64,000 nucleotides of DNA from Streptomyces sp. NRRL B-3428 (lineage in GTDB: Bacteria > Actinomycetota > Actinomycetes > Streptomycetales > Streptomycetaceae), in the NCBI GenBank assembly GCA_000721375.1, contig JOGW01000016.1, positions 1 to 64,000 on the forward strand, read 5' to 3'. This document shows, one piece after another, positions 9,437 through 17,517 of this stretch (positions are counted from its first letter, which is position 1; every line of letters starts with the position of its first letter). The notes beneath the pieces were generated by a model. That model had not been told where the DNA came from. It made no database searches and saw nothing but the letters and a program-made list of their open reading frames with translations. The translations under genes were made by a program, and so were the position numbers.

Positions 9437-9910
9437 GGTGTTCCGTACCGCACCGAAGCGCGGGAAGATCCGCTCCACCGCGCACTGGTGCTCCTCCGCG
9501 GCCGGCGCGGACATCGCGTCGGCCACGAACTCCAGCTGGTAGCCGTGGTCGGAGGCGGCCCGCGCAGTGGACTCGACGCCCATCGTGGTGAAGAGGCCGG
9601 CCATCACCACGGTGTCCACGCCCAGCTTGCGCAACTGCCCGTCCAGATCGGTGCCGTAGAACGCGCCGATGGTCCGCTTGACCACCACCACGTCGCTGTC
9701 GTGCACCAGTCCGTCCGCGAAGCCGCTGCCCGGCGGCTGCTCGTCCACGTTGGGGCGGTCCACCCGGACCTGCACCACGGGGCGGCCGTGCGCCCGGAAC
9801 GACTTCGCCAACTCCTGGCAGCGGGCCAGCACTTCGTCCCCGGAGTGCGGGGCCATCGGCAGGGCGATGATGCGAGGCATCAGGTCGATGAGGATCAGCG
9901 CGGACGTCAT
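9422..9910 (-). CDS. isochorismatase-family hydrolase lacking the usual cysteine
   Basis: 162 residues of the isochorismatase-like fold. Asp9 (LILIDLMPR) and Lys78 (VVVKRTIGAF) of the catalytic triad are present. The cysteine-bearing loop reads GLFTTMGVESTARAA, with Gly111 where cysteine hydrolases have Cys. The protein may act like the cysteine-free isochorismatase branch or be catalytically altered. Its substrate is unknown. It is convergent with the kinase gene and lies 48 bases downstream of the pobR stop on the same strand, so it may be read through from pobR. Confidence 0.75.
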   Translation of the reverse strand: MTSALILIDLMPRIIALPMAPHSGDEVLARCQELAKSFRAHGRPVVQVRVDRPNVDEQPPGSGFADGLVHDSDVVVVKRTIGAFYGTDLDGQLRKLGVDTVVMAGLFTTMGVESTARAASDHGYQLEFVADAMSAPAAEEHQCAVERIFPRFGAVRNTADYR

Positions 9911-9958
9911 GGGGCCTGATCGTAGAGCGGGGCTGGGAGAGCGCGCACGCGGATAACC

Positions 9959-11608
9959 TCAGGCCACAGGAATCCGCGCGAACCGCCCCGCGATCCGCAG
10001 CTCCGCCTCGATCCGCGCCGCCGTCTCGCGCAGCGACGGCAGTACGTCGGCCCGGCACTGGGCGACCGTGCGCCGCGAACTGTGCATCGCCACATTGACC
10101 GCCGCGACCACCCGCCCCGCGCCGTCGCGCACCGGCGCCGCGATGGAACGCAGGCCCTCCTCCAACTCCTCGTCCACCAGGGCGTAGTCCCGCCGCGCCA
10201 CCTGGTCCAGGACCTCGGCGAGCCGGGTCTTGTCCGTGATGGTGCGCGGCGTCAGGGCATCGGGCTCGATCCGCTGCAGGCGCCGCGCCCGCTCGTCCTC
10301 GGGCAGGTCCGCGAGCAGCACCCGCCCCATCGAGGTCGCGATGGCCGGGAAGCGCGTGCCCACGGTGATGTTCACGCTCATGATGCGGCTGGTCGCGATC
10401 CGCGCCACGTACTGGATGTCATCGCCCGCGAACACCGCCAGCGAGACCGAATCGTGCAGCTGCTTCGCGAGTGTGGCCATGTGCACCTGCGCGATCTCCG
10501 GCAGCGACGTGCGGGACAGCAGTGGGAAGCCGAGTCCGAGGACTCGAGGTGTCAGCCGGAACGTGCGCTCCTGCGAGGCGACGTATCCGAGGTGCTCCAG
10601 AGTGATCAGCGCGCGCCGCGCCGTGGCCCGCGCGAGCCCGGTGGCTTCGGCGACCGCGCTGAGCGTCGGCTCGCACCGCCCCTCGCCGAACGCGGTCAGC
10701 ACGGTCAGGCCGCGCGCGAGCGACTCGATGAACTCCCGCCCCAGCTCCTGCTTCGACTCCCCGGTCCACGCGGCCAGCGCGGCAGGGCCTGGCGGCCCGT
10801 CCACGGGGGCGGCGGTACGCAGTTCGTGCTCCATGACCGCGACGGCCTTGCGCAGCCGGGGCAGCATCTCCTTGCGCAGCGACCGTGCACCGTGCCGACT
10901 GGTGTGGCTCACCACGCTCACCACGCAGACGGGGGCGCCCGCGCCGTCCCGTACGGGCATCGCCAGCGCGACAAGCCCCGGCTCGATCAGCTGGTCGTCC
11001 AGCGAGAACCCGTCCTTGCGCGCCGCCTCCACGGCCCGTACGAACTCCTCGTCCCCGACCGGCACTTCACGTGCCGGCAGCGCGGTGAATCCGCCGTCGC
11101 CGGGATCGGCCGCCCTGCGCGCCCGCCACCGCCGCCAGTCCGCCTCGGACCAGTCGGCGGCGAACAGCGGTCCTGGCGCGGTGCGTTCGGCCGGCAGCAG
11201 ATCGCCGATCCGGAAACTGAGCGACATCGCCCGGCGCCGGGTCGCCTGGTGGATGAAACGGACCCCGTCCTCGTCGCGCACCGCGAGCGACACCGACTCG
11301 TCGAGCTCGTCCGCGAGCCGGTCGGCGAGCGGCCCCAGCAGATCGGGCAGACGCAGGGCACCGAGATACGCGTTGCCCAGCTCCATCAGACGGGGTGCGA
11401 GGGCGACGGTCCGGCCGTCGAGGCGTACGTACGCCATCCGCGCCAGCGTCGCCGCGATCCGGTCCACGGTCGACCGCGCCAGGCCCGTCGCGCGCTCCAG
11501 TTCGCTCAGGCTGAGCGGACCGTGTGCGTCCGTGAGCGCACGCAGTACGGCGATCCCGCGGATCAGGGGCGTGACGGCCTCGGCCGGCGGGATGGTGGTG
11601 GATGGCAT
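9959..11608 (-). CDS. pobR: tandem IclR-type regulator (PobR-like)
   Basis: 549 residues, about twice the usual IclR length. The first IclR unit has its winged helix at about residues 15-75 (LSLSELERATGLARSTVDR) and its effector domain to about 265. The second has its helix near 290-350 (TLSAVAEATGLARATARRAL) and a C-terminal effector domain. It is divergent from pobA. In S. coelicolor an IclR-type PobR represses pobA and responds to 4-hydroxybenzoate; position and architecture suggest the same here. A dimer would present four helix-turn-helix units, which fits the extended operator-like element found upstream of both pobA and pcaK. Confidence 0.8.
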   Translation of the reverse strand: MPSTTIPPAEAVTPLIRGIAVLRALTDAHGPLSLSELERATGLARSTVDRIAATLARMAYVRLDGRTVALAPRLMELGNAYLGALRLPDLLGPLADRLADELDESVSLAVRDEDGVRFIHQATRRRAMSLSFRIGDLLPAERTAPGPLFAADWSEADWRRWRARRAADPGDGGFTALPAREVPVGDEEFVRAVEAARKDGFSLDDQLIEPGLVALAMPVRDGAGAPVCVVSVVSHTSRHGARSLRKEMLPRLRKAVAVMEHELRTAAPVDGPPGPAALAAWTGESKQELGREFIESLARGLTVLTAFGEGRCEPTLSAVAEATGLARATARRALITLEHLGYVASQERTFRLTPRVLGLGFPLLSRTSLPEIAQVHMATLAKQLHDSVSLAVFAGDDIQYVARIATSRIMSVNITVGTRFPAIATSMGRVLLADLPEDERARRLQRIEPDALTPRTITDKTRLAEVLDQVARRDYALVDEELEEGLRSIAAPVRDGAGRVVAAVNVAMHSSRRTVAQCRADVLPSLRETAARIEAELRIAGRFARIPVA

Positions 11609-11700
11609 GAGCTCTCCCGGACGTATCTCCCAAGGCCGTCAAGGCCCTTGGAAGTCATTGACAGGCCGCAGTGCGGCACGCAGACTCAGGCCCACGCTTG

Positions 11701-11727
11701 AGTGAAGAAGTCTTCACTATACGAACA
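11701..11727. promoter_or_regulatory. probable PobR operator upstream of pobA
   Basis: A palindrome with perfect 8-base arms (AGTGAAGA-AG-TCTTCACT, 11701-11718), followed by ATACGAACA. The 17 bases TCTTCACTATACGAACA (11711-11727) recur exactly, inverted, upstream of pcaK at 14415-14431. It lies 65 bases before the pobA start. Two occurrences next to functionally linked genes make a common regulator very likely; PobR is the obvious candidate. Confidence 0.75.
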
Positions 11728-11791
11728 ACAGTGGCGGCGGTCCAACACCACACCTCAGCAGGAGGACCGCCCTCGAAGACGAGGAGACCCT

Positions 11792-12958
11792 GTGCACACC
11801 ACCGTCGGCATCATCGGCGGCGGCCCCTCCGGCCTGCTGCTCGCCCGCCTGCTCCATCAGGCCGGCATCGCCACCGTCGTCCTGGAGCGCCAAGGCCGTG
11901 AATACGTCGAGCAGCGCCAGCGGGCCGGCATCCTCGAGCAGTCGACCGTCGACGTCCTGCGCGCCTGCGGAGCGGGCAAGCGCCTGGACGCCGAGGGCCT
12001 GGTGCACGACGGCATCGAACTCCGCTTCGCCGGTCGCGGCCACCGCCTCGACTTCCCCGCGCTCACCGGTGGGCGGCGCGTGACCGTGTACGCGCAGACC
12101 GAGGTGGTCAAGGACCTCATAGCCCTCCAGCTCGCCGACGGCGCCCCGCTGCTCTTCGAAGCCGAGGTCCACTCCATCGAGGGCATCGACGGCGAACGCC
12201 CGGCCATCCGCTACACCCACGAAGGCCGCGAACAGACCCTCACCTGCGACTACGTGGTCGGTTGCGACGGCTTCCACGGCGTGTCGCGGCGAGCCGTCCC
12301 GGACGGCGCCGCCACCACGTACGAACGCGTCTATCCGTACTCCTGGCTCGGCATCCTGGCCGATGCGGCGCCCAACTACGAGGAGCTGATCTACGCGCAC
12401 TCGGAACGGGGCTTCGCACTCGCCAGCATGCGCACCCCCGAGATCACCCGGCTCTACCTCCAGGTCCCCAACGGCACGGACCCCGCCGACTGGCCGGACG
12501 AGCGCATCTGGGACGAGCTCGACCTCCGCCTCGACCGGGACATCCCGCTCGTGCGCGGCCGTGTGACGCAGAAGTCGGTGCTGCCGATGCGCAGTTCGGT
12601 CACCGAGCCGATGCGCTTCGGCCGGATGTTCCTCGCCGGGGACGCCGCGCACATCGTCCCGCCCACCGGAGCCAAGGGCCTCAACCTCGCCGCCGCCGAC
12701 GTGGTCGTCCTCGCCCGCGCGCTCGCCCACCGGCGCGAGACCGGTTCCTCCGAGCTGCTCGACGCCTATTCCGACACATGCCTTCGGCGGGTGTGGCGGG
12801 CCGAGCACTTCTCGTACTTCATGACGACGACACTGCACACCGACCCCGACCAGTCGCCCTTCGAGACCCGTCTGCAGCTGTCCCAGCTGGAGCGCATCGC
12901 GAGCTCACCGCATGCGGAGGCCGAACTTGCGGAGAACTACTGCGGTTTGAGGCTGTAG
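11792..12958 (+). CDS. pobA: 4-hydroxybenzoate 3-monooxygenase
   Basis: 388 residues from the GTG at 11792, with GAGGAG six bases upstream; the longer open frame (from 11702) is rejected because it would cover the operator. Class A flavoprotein features are in order: FAD-binding GGGPSG near residue 9, the DG motif VGCDGFHGVSR in the middle, and the GD motif FLAGDAAHIVPPTGAKG near 280. The length matches PobA (about 390). It converts 4-hydroxybenzoate to protocatechuate with NAD(P)H and O2, feeding the pca operon. Confidence 0.93.
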   Translation: MHTTVGIIGGGPSGLLLARLLHQAGIATVVLERQGREYVEQRQRAGILEQSTVDVLRACGAGKRLDAEGLVHDGIELRFAGRGHRLDFPALTGGRRVTVYAQTEVVKDLIALQLADGAPLLFEAEVHSIEGIDGERPAIRYTHEGREQTLTCDYVVGCDGFHGVSRRAVPDGAATTYERVYPYSWLGILADAAPNYEELIYAHSERGFALASMRTPEITRLYLQVPNGTDPADWPDERIWDELDLRLDRDIPLVRGRVTQKSVLPMRSSVTEPMRFGRMFLAGDAAHIVPPTGAKGLNLAAADVVVLARALAHRRETGSSELLDAYSDTCLRRVWRAEHFSYFMTTTLHTDPDQSPFETRLQLSQLERIASSPHAEAELAENYCGLRL

Positions 12959-12983
12959 ATGTAGATGTAGATGTAGCTGTAGC
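12954..12983. repeat. five tandem hexamers over the pobA stop codon
   Basis: Five units of TGTAG(A/C), three TGTAGA then two TGTAGC, start inside the last codons of pobA. Every unit contains TAG, so the pobA frame meets a string of stops. It abuts the terminator at 12984. It may be a slippage product with no function. Confidence 0.8.
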
Positions 12984-13032
12984 AACGGCGAAGGGGCCCA
13001 TCCCTGTGTGGGGGATGGGCCCCTTCGCCGTT
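12984..13032. terminator. bidirectional terminator between pobA and pcaK
   Basis: A perfect 21-bp inverted repeat (arms 12984-13004 and 13012-13032) with a 7-base loop, between the convergent genes pobA and pcaK. No T-tract follows, as is common in Streptomyces. It ends two bases from the pcaK stop codon. Confidence 0.9.
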
Positions 13033-13034
13033 CT

Positions 13035-14399
13035 TCACGCCTTGGCCACGGCCACGGCCGCAGTGGCTCCGCTGCGCGCGCCGCCCCGGCCGATCCTCGT
13101 GGCCAGCGGTACGAGCGCGATCGCCACGGCACCCGCGAGTCCGGCGAGGGCGAAGGTGGTGAAGCCCCAGCTCTGGTTGCCGTTCTCGGCGAGCGCGCCG
13201 ACCAGCCACGGTCCGACGACTGCGCCGGTGCGGCCCACGCCGGTCACCAGGCCGAGGCCCGCGGCGCGTTCGCTGTCGCGGTAGATGGTGCCGGTTGCCG
13301 CGTAGACCATGACCTGCGCGCTGAACAGCCAGATCCCGGTGATCGCGACCACGATGTAGGTGACGCCCAGCGGCAGATGCGACTTGAGCAGCAGGGCGCC
13401 CGCCGCGGTCAGCATGAACCAGATGGCCGAGATGCGCACCGGCCCGAAGCGGTCGGCGATCCGTCCGGCGATCAGCAGGCCGACGACGCCGCCCGCGTTG
13501 ATGACCATGAGGAAGCTGACCGAGGAGGACAGACCGTAGCCGTTGGCGCGCATCATTGTCGGCAGCCAGGTGCTCACTCCGTACACGAGGAGCAGTCCGC
13601 AGAAGGACGCCACCCACAACAGTGGGGTGGCCCACCGGGACTCGGGCCTGAACAGCGCGCCGATCGCGGCGAGGCGCCCCTTCGCGCCACCGGCCGGCGC
13701 CTCCACGGCGGTCGGCCTCGGCAGTCCGAAGCGGTCGGCGACCTGTTCGGCCCGCTCGCGCTGTCCGCGGGCGAAGAGCACGCCGGGGGACTCGGGCAGG
13801 TACTTGAGCAGTAGCGGTACGGCCACGAACGCGGGCAGTACGCCGGCCCAGAACACCCAGCGCCAGCCGAACTCCGGGGCCACACCGAGGCCCAGGCCCG
13901 TGGCCGCGATCCCGCCCACGTGGTACGAGGTCATCAGCAGACCGGTCGTCAGCGCGGCCCGGCGTGGTGGAGCGAACTCGAGCACCATCGCCAGACACAG
14001 CGGCATCAGGCCGCCGAGCCCGAGGCCCGCGATGAACCGGCCCGCGCCGAAGACCCCGATGCCCGGGGCGAGTGCGCACACCGCACTGCCGAGGGAGAAC
14101 AGGGTGACGCTGACGACCAGCATCGGCCTGCGGCCCAGCCAGTCGGTGACATTGCCCGCGGTGAGCGCGCCGATCAGCATGCCGAACGTGGTCCAGCTGC
14201 CGATCGTGCCCGCGCTGCCCGGTGTGAGTCCGAGACCGGGGTCGTCGAGCATGTGCGGCATCACCGCACCGTAGATGTTGACGTCCATGCCGTCGAAGAA
14301 CACGGCCAGCCAGCACAGCGCGAGAACGGGGAACACCGTCCTGAACGTGTGCGGGGCACGGGTCGCACCGCTGGAGTGCGTTGGCGCGGAAGAGGTCAT
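13035..14399 (-). CDS. pcaK: MFS aromatic acid:H+ symporter (PcaK-type)
   Basis: 454 residues from the ATG at 14399, with about 12 hydrophobic spans. TM1 carries FFDGMDVNIYGAVMPHM, the acidic motif of the aromatic acid/H+ symporter family. The loop after TM2 has the MFS signature NVTDWLGRRPML. Central loop near residues 225-255. It probably imports 4-hydroxybenzoate and/or protocatechuate. It is convergent with pobA and carries the same operator-like element upstream. An open frame continues far upstream, across the sigma factor gene on the other strand; that part is a shadow. Confidence 0.87.
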   Translation of the reverse strand: MTSSAPTHSSGATRAPHTFRTVFPVLALCWLAVFFDGMDVNIYGAVMPHMLDDPGLGLTPGSAGTIGSWTTFGMLIGALTAGNVTDWLGRRPMLVVSVTLFSLGSAVCALAPGIGVFGAGRFIAGLGLGGLMPLCLAMVLEFAPPRRAALTTGLLMTSYHVGGIAATGLGLGVAPEFGWRWVFWAGVLPAFVAVPLLLKYLPESPGVLFARGQRERAEQVADRFGLPRPTAVEAPAGGAKGRLAAIGALFRPESRWATPLLWVASFCGLLLVYGVSTWLPTMMRANGYGLSSSVSFLMVINAGGVVGLLIAGRIADRFGPVRISAIWFMLTAAGALLLKSHLPLGVTYIVVAITGIWLFSAQVMVYAATGTIYRDSERAAGLGLVTGVGRTGAVVGPWLVGALAENGNQSWGFTTFALAGLAGAVAIALVPLATRIGRGGARSGATAAVAVAKA

Positions 14400-14414
14400 G
14401 GCGATCCTTGATGC

Positions 14415-14440
14415 TGTTCGTATAGTGAAGAACTGTTCAC
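14415..14440. promoter_or_regulatory. second copy of the PobR operator, upstream of pcaK
   Basis: On the minus strand the 17 bases TCTTCACTATACGAACA (14431-14415) match the pobA element exactly. The flanking half GTGAA-N6-TTCAC (14425-14440) keeps the dyad with one inner mismatch. It lies 16 bases upstream of the pcaK start codon, close enough to block transcription. This indicates that pobA and pcaK form one regulon. Confidence 0.72.
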
Positions 14441-14546
14441 ATCGCGCGAAGGCATGAGTGTGGGGTCGGCCCCGGAGGGTGTCAATGAGTGGGAGCCTCC
14501 CGGTTGCCCGCGACCGTGCTTGCTCCGCAGGGGGACGGGTGTTGGG

Positions 14547-15812
14547 ATGGGGCCCGTGACAGCAGCACGGCAGGGTGAGGGACGGCGGGACGAGACGACC
14601 GCGGCGGTGGAGGCGGTCTTCCGTATGGAGTCCGCGCGGATCATCGCGGTGGTCACCCGGGTGGTGCGCGACGTCGGCATAGCGGAGGAGCTGGCGCAGG
14701 ACGCTCTGATCAGCGCGCTGGAACAGTGGCCGCGCGACGGCGTTCCGGACAATCCGGCCGCCTGGCTGATGACGGCCGCCCGGCGCAAGGCCATCGATCT
14801 CGTACGCCGCAAGGAGACCTACGCGCGCAAGCTCGCCGAAGTCGGCCGCACCCTGGAGGACGTACCGCCGCCGGAGCCCTCCGACCCGGACGACATCGAC
14901 GACGACCTGCTGCGCCTGATCTTCACCTCCTGCCATCCGGTGCTCTCCGCGAAGGCCCGTATCGCGCTCACCCTGCGGCTCCTCGGCGGCCTGACCACCG
15001 AGGAGATCGCCCGCGCCCTGCTGACCACCGAACCGACCGTCGCCCAGCGGATCGTCCGCGCCAAACGCACCCTGGCCAAGGAGGACATCCCCTTCGAGGT
15101 CCCGGGCGCCGCCGACCGCCCCGCCCGCCTCGCCTCGGTCCTCGAAGTGATCTACCTGATCTTCAACGAGGGTTACAGCGCCACGGCGGGCGAGGATCTG
15201 CTGCGCCCCGCCCTGTGCGAGGACGCCCTCCGTCTCGCCCGCGTCCTGGCCGCCCTGATGCCGCAGGAGCCGGAGGTGCACGGCCTCGCGGCCCTGCTGG
15301 AGTTCCAGGCCTCCCGTCTGCCCGCGCGCACGGGCCCGGACGGCCGGCCGGTGCTCCTCGCGGATCAGAACCGCACCAGGTGGAACCGCATGCTGATCCA
15401 CCGCGGTCTCAACGCCCTGCAGCGCGGCGGCACCGGCCCGTACTCCGTCCAGGCGGCGATCGCCATGTGCCATGCCCAGGCACTGCGTTACGAGGACACG
15501 GACTGGCAGACGATCGCTTCCCTATACGGCCGCCTGGCCCAGCTGACCCCGTCCGCGGTGGTCGAACTCAACCGCGCCGTCGCGGTCTCGATGGCGGAGG
15601 GACCGGCCCAGGGCCTGAAACTGGTCGACGCACTGGCCGGCGAAGAAGCACTGAGGGACTACCACTTGCTGCCGAGCGTGCGCGGCGATCTCCTCGAACG
15701 CCTCGGACGTCTCGACGAGGCCCGAGCGGAGTTCGAACGCGCGGCGTCACTGGCGGGCAACGCACGCGACCGTGAGCTCCTCGCGGCGCGTGCCAGGAAG
15801 GCGACCTCCTGA
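14547..15812 (+). CDS. ECF sigma factor, group ECF42-like, with C-terminal extension
   Basis: About 421 residues. Sigma region 2 (VVRDVGIAEELAQDALISA and WLMTAARRKAIDLVRRKE) and region 4 (ALLTTEPTVAQRIVRAKR) fill the first 190 residues. A long C-terminal domain with helix-turn-helix repeats (FNEGYSATAGEDLLRPALC, then YEDTDWQTIASLYGRLAQ) is the hallmark of ECF42. These sigmas have no anti-sigma factor and are usually beside a DGPF/YCII-domain protein; none is present here. The ATG at 14547 or the GTG at 14556 is the likely start. Targets are unknown. Confidence 0.85.
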   Translation: MGPVTAARQGEGRRDETTAAVEAVFRMESARIIAVVTRVVRDVGIAEELAQDALISALEQWPRDGVPDNPAAWLMTAARRKAIDLVRRKETYARKLAEVGRTLEDVPPPEPSDPDDIDDDLLRLIFTSCHPVLSAKARIALTLRLLGGLTTEEIARALLTTEPTVAQRIVRAKRTLAKEDIPFEVPGAADRPARLASVLEVIYLIFNEGYSATAGEDLLRPALCEDALRLARVLAALMPQEPEVHGLAALLEFQASRLPARTGPDGRPVLLADQNRTRWNRMLIHRGLNALQRGGTGPYSVQAAIAMCHAQALRYEDTDWQTIASLYGRLAQLTPSAVVELNRAVAVSMAEGPAQGLKLVDALAGEEALRDYHLLPSVRGDLLERLGRLDEARAEFERAASLAGNARDRELLAARARKATS

Positions 15813-15961
15813 CGGGGCGGCGACTGCACCGTCGTAGCGCCGGGGCGTCGTCGTCTCCGCTGGTGCCGTACAAAACAGGACAACGCCCGCGACCTATAGT
15901 TGCCGCGTGCGCGCCCGCCCGCGCGTGGCACCAGCATCTGCCGTCCTGAGGAGGAGGCGCC

Positions 15962-17503
15962 GTGACGGACTTCGACGCGATCGACGCGCTCCTGGCATCG
16001 GTCCAGGAAGAGGCCGCCCTGCCGTCGGCCGACGAACGCCGCCGCCTGCGCGAGGCGCTCGGCCTGTCGCGTACGCAGGTGGCCTCGGCGCTCGGCGTCG
16101 CGGCGTCCACGGTCGGCGGCTGGGAGAGCGGGCGCGATCCGAGCGGGGAGATCAGGGCCAAGTACGGGTACTTCCTGGAGGGTGCGCAGGCCAAGGTGGG
16201 TGCGGCGGCCGCGGGCGAGGAGGAGGTGCCGGCCGCCGAGTCGGCAGCCCCCGCGCAGGAGGACGCCGATGAGGACGTGACCCTCGCCGCCCCTGAACCC
16301 TGCGTCCTGTGCGGTGCGCCGGCGCGGCACCAAGTCGAGGGTTTTCCGCAGCACTTGGACGCAGCCGAATGCTCGACCGCGTCGGGGGAGGCGACCGTCT
16401 CCTCGCAGCCGCAGCCGCAGCCGCAGCCGCAGCCGCAGCCGCAGCCGCAGCCGCAGCCGGCCACGCCGTCACGTGCGGTTGACCCTGCCCAGTCCGCCAC
16501 CGGCCGGGCGACGAAGATCGTCCCCGCCGGTCGTCGCGCCCAGGAAGCCGACTCCCCGGACCTGATCGCCCGAGCCGTCGACGCGGCCCTCGCCGCCCAC
16601 GGCGGCGATGTCGATCTAGCCACGGCCGCCCTGGTCAAGCGCGCCATCCCGGACGCGATGGCGCTGCTCGACGAGACCCGCAAGGGCGCCCGCTACCAGG
16701 TCATCGCCCACCCGCCGATGCCCGATGTGCTGCGTCGCAAGAGCGCCAAGGGCCCGGACGACATCTGGGAGGCGCGCCCCAACTGGACCCGCCCCGAACT
16801 CCCGGCGGGCCACCACGAGGTGACCGCCCTGGACATCAACGGCGCCTATCTCTCCGCCCTCAAGACGCATCTGCCCATCGGCGCGCTCGAACACTCGACG
16901 GGCAACGTGCACGACCGCCGCCGGGCCGGGGTCCATCTGATCACCCCGCCCGCCTGGGACCTCGAACACCTGCTGCCCAACCCGCTCGGCAACCGCGAGG
17001 AGGGCGGCGAACTGTGGGTCACCGAACCGACCCTGCGCCTCCTGCTTCGCCTCGCCTCGGACCCGTACGGACTGTGCGAAGCGCCCGTGATCCACGAGTC
17101 ATGGACCTCGGGAGCCACCGAGGGGCTCCTGGAGAAGTTCCGTATCGCGCTCAAGGACGCGCGTGACCGTGCCATCGCCGAGGACGACACGGTGACGCTC
17201 GAGTACGTGAAGGCGATGTACGCCAAGTTCGTCTCGACGATGGGGGAGTCGAACTACAACCGCGAGCTGTACCGCAGTGACTGGATGCACCTGATCCGCT
17301 CGCAGGCCTTCGCCAACCTCTGGATGAAGGCGTACAAGTGCTTCGACGAAGGCCTCGTCGTCGTCCGTGCGATGGGCACGGACGAGCTCCATGTGAGCGG
17401 GGACTGGCGGCAGTTGTTCACCGAGGGCCGTGCGGTCACCGAGGTGAAGGTGAAGGACGTCTACACCCTGGGCGAGGAGCAGGAGCCCCCGCCGGTCGAC
17501 TGA
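15962..17503 (+). CDS. XRE helix-turn-helix protein with zinc-finger-like motif, PQ linker and family-B polymerase-like palm
   Basis: 513 residues, apparently of several modules. Residues 24-60 are an XRE-type helix-turn-helix (LGLSRTQVASALGVAASTV). Residues 114-137 give a possible zinc site: Cys114, Cys117, His123, His131, Cys137. Residues 149-166 are nine Gln-Pro pairs. In 285-480 three segments resemble the motifs of protein-primed family-B DNA polymerases: motif A ALDINGAYLSA (Asp291), motif B YVKAMYAKFVSTMGE (Lys417, Tyr420, Lys422) and motif C MGTDELHVSG (Asp474, with Gly472 replacing the first Asp of DTD). No 3'-5' exonuclease motif is seen. Polymerase ancestry is my inference. It could instead be a relative of Streptomyces telomere-associated or replication proteins. 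Single gene, convergent with a MarR pair; a TATAGT box lies at 15895-15900. Confidence 0.6.
   Translation: MTDFDAIDALLASVQEEAALPSADERRRLREALGLSRTQVASALGVAASTVGGWESGRDPSGEIRAKYGYFLEGAQAKVGAAAAGEEEVPAAESAAPAQEDADEDVTLAAPEPCVLCGAPARHQVEGFPQHLDAAECSTASGEATVSSQPQPQPQPQPQPQPQPQPATPSRAVDPAQSATGRATKIVPAGRRAQEADSPDLIARAVDAALAAHGGDVDLATAALVKRAIPDAMALLDETRKGARYQVIAHPPMPDVLRRKSAKGPDDIWEARPNWTRPELPAGHHEVTALDINGAYLSALKTHLPIGALEHSTGNVHDRRRAGVHLITPPAWDLEHLLPNPLGNREEGGELWVTEPTLRLLLRLASDPYGLCEAPVIHESWTSGATEGLLEKFRIALKDARDRAIAEDDTVTLEYVKAMYAKFVSTMGESNYNRELYRSDWMHLIRSQAFANLWMKAYKCFDEGLVVVRAMGTDELHVSGDWRQLFTEGRAVTEVKVKDVYTLGEEQEPPPVD
16406..16459. repeat. nine-unit CAGCCG microsatellite encoding (Gln-Pro)9
   Basis: Nine perfect tandem CAGCCG hexamers lie in frame in the HTH/polymerase-like gene and form a Pro-Gln linker. 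Unit gain or loss stays in frame, so linker length could vary between strains. Confidence 0.95.
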
Positions 17504-17517
17504 CCCGCCGCCCGCGT

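Noticed and set aside
14400..15473. Long minus-strand open frame upstream of and continuous with pcaK
   Set aside because: It is antisense to the sigma factor gene, crosses the PobR operator, and has no family-like sequence. The ATG at 14399 opens the transporter cleanly.
15568..16683. Minus-strand frame with a (Gly-Cys) repeat opposite the Gln-Pro repeat
   Set aside because: It is the antisense reading of the CAGCCG array; the plus-strand gene has recognisable motifs.
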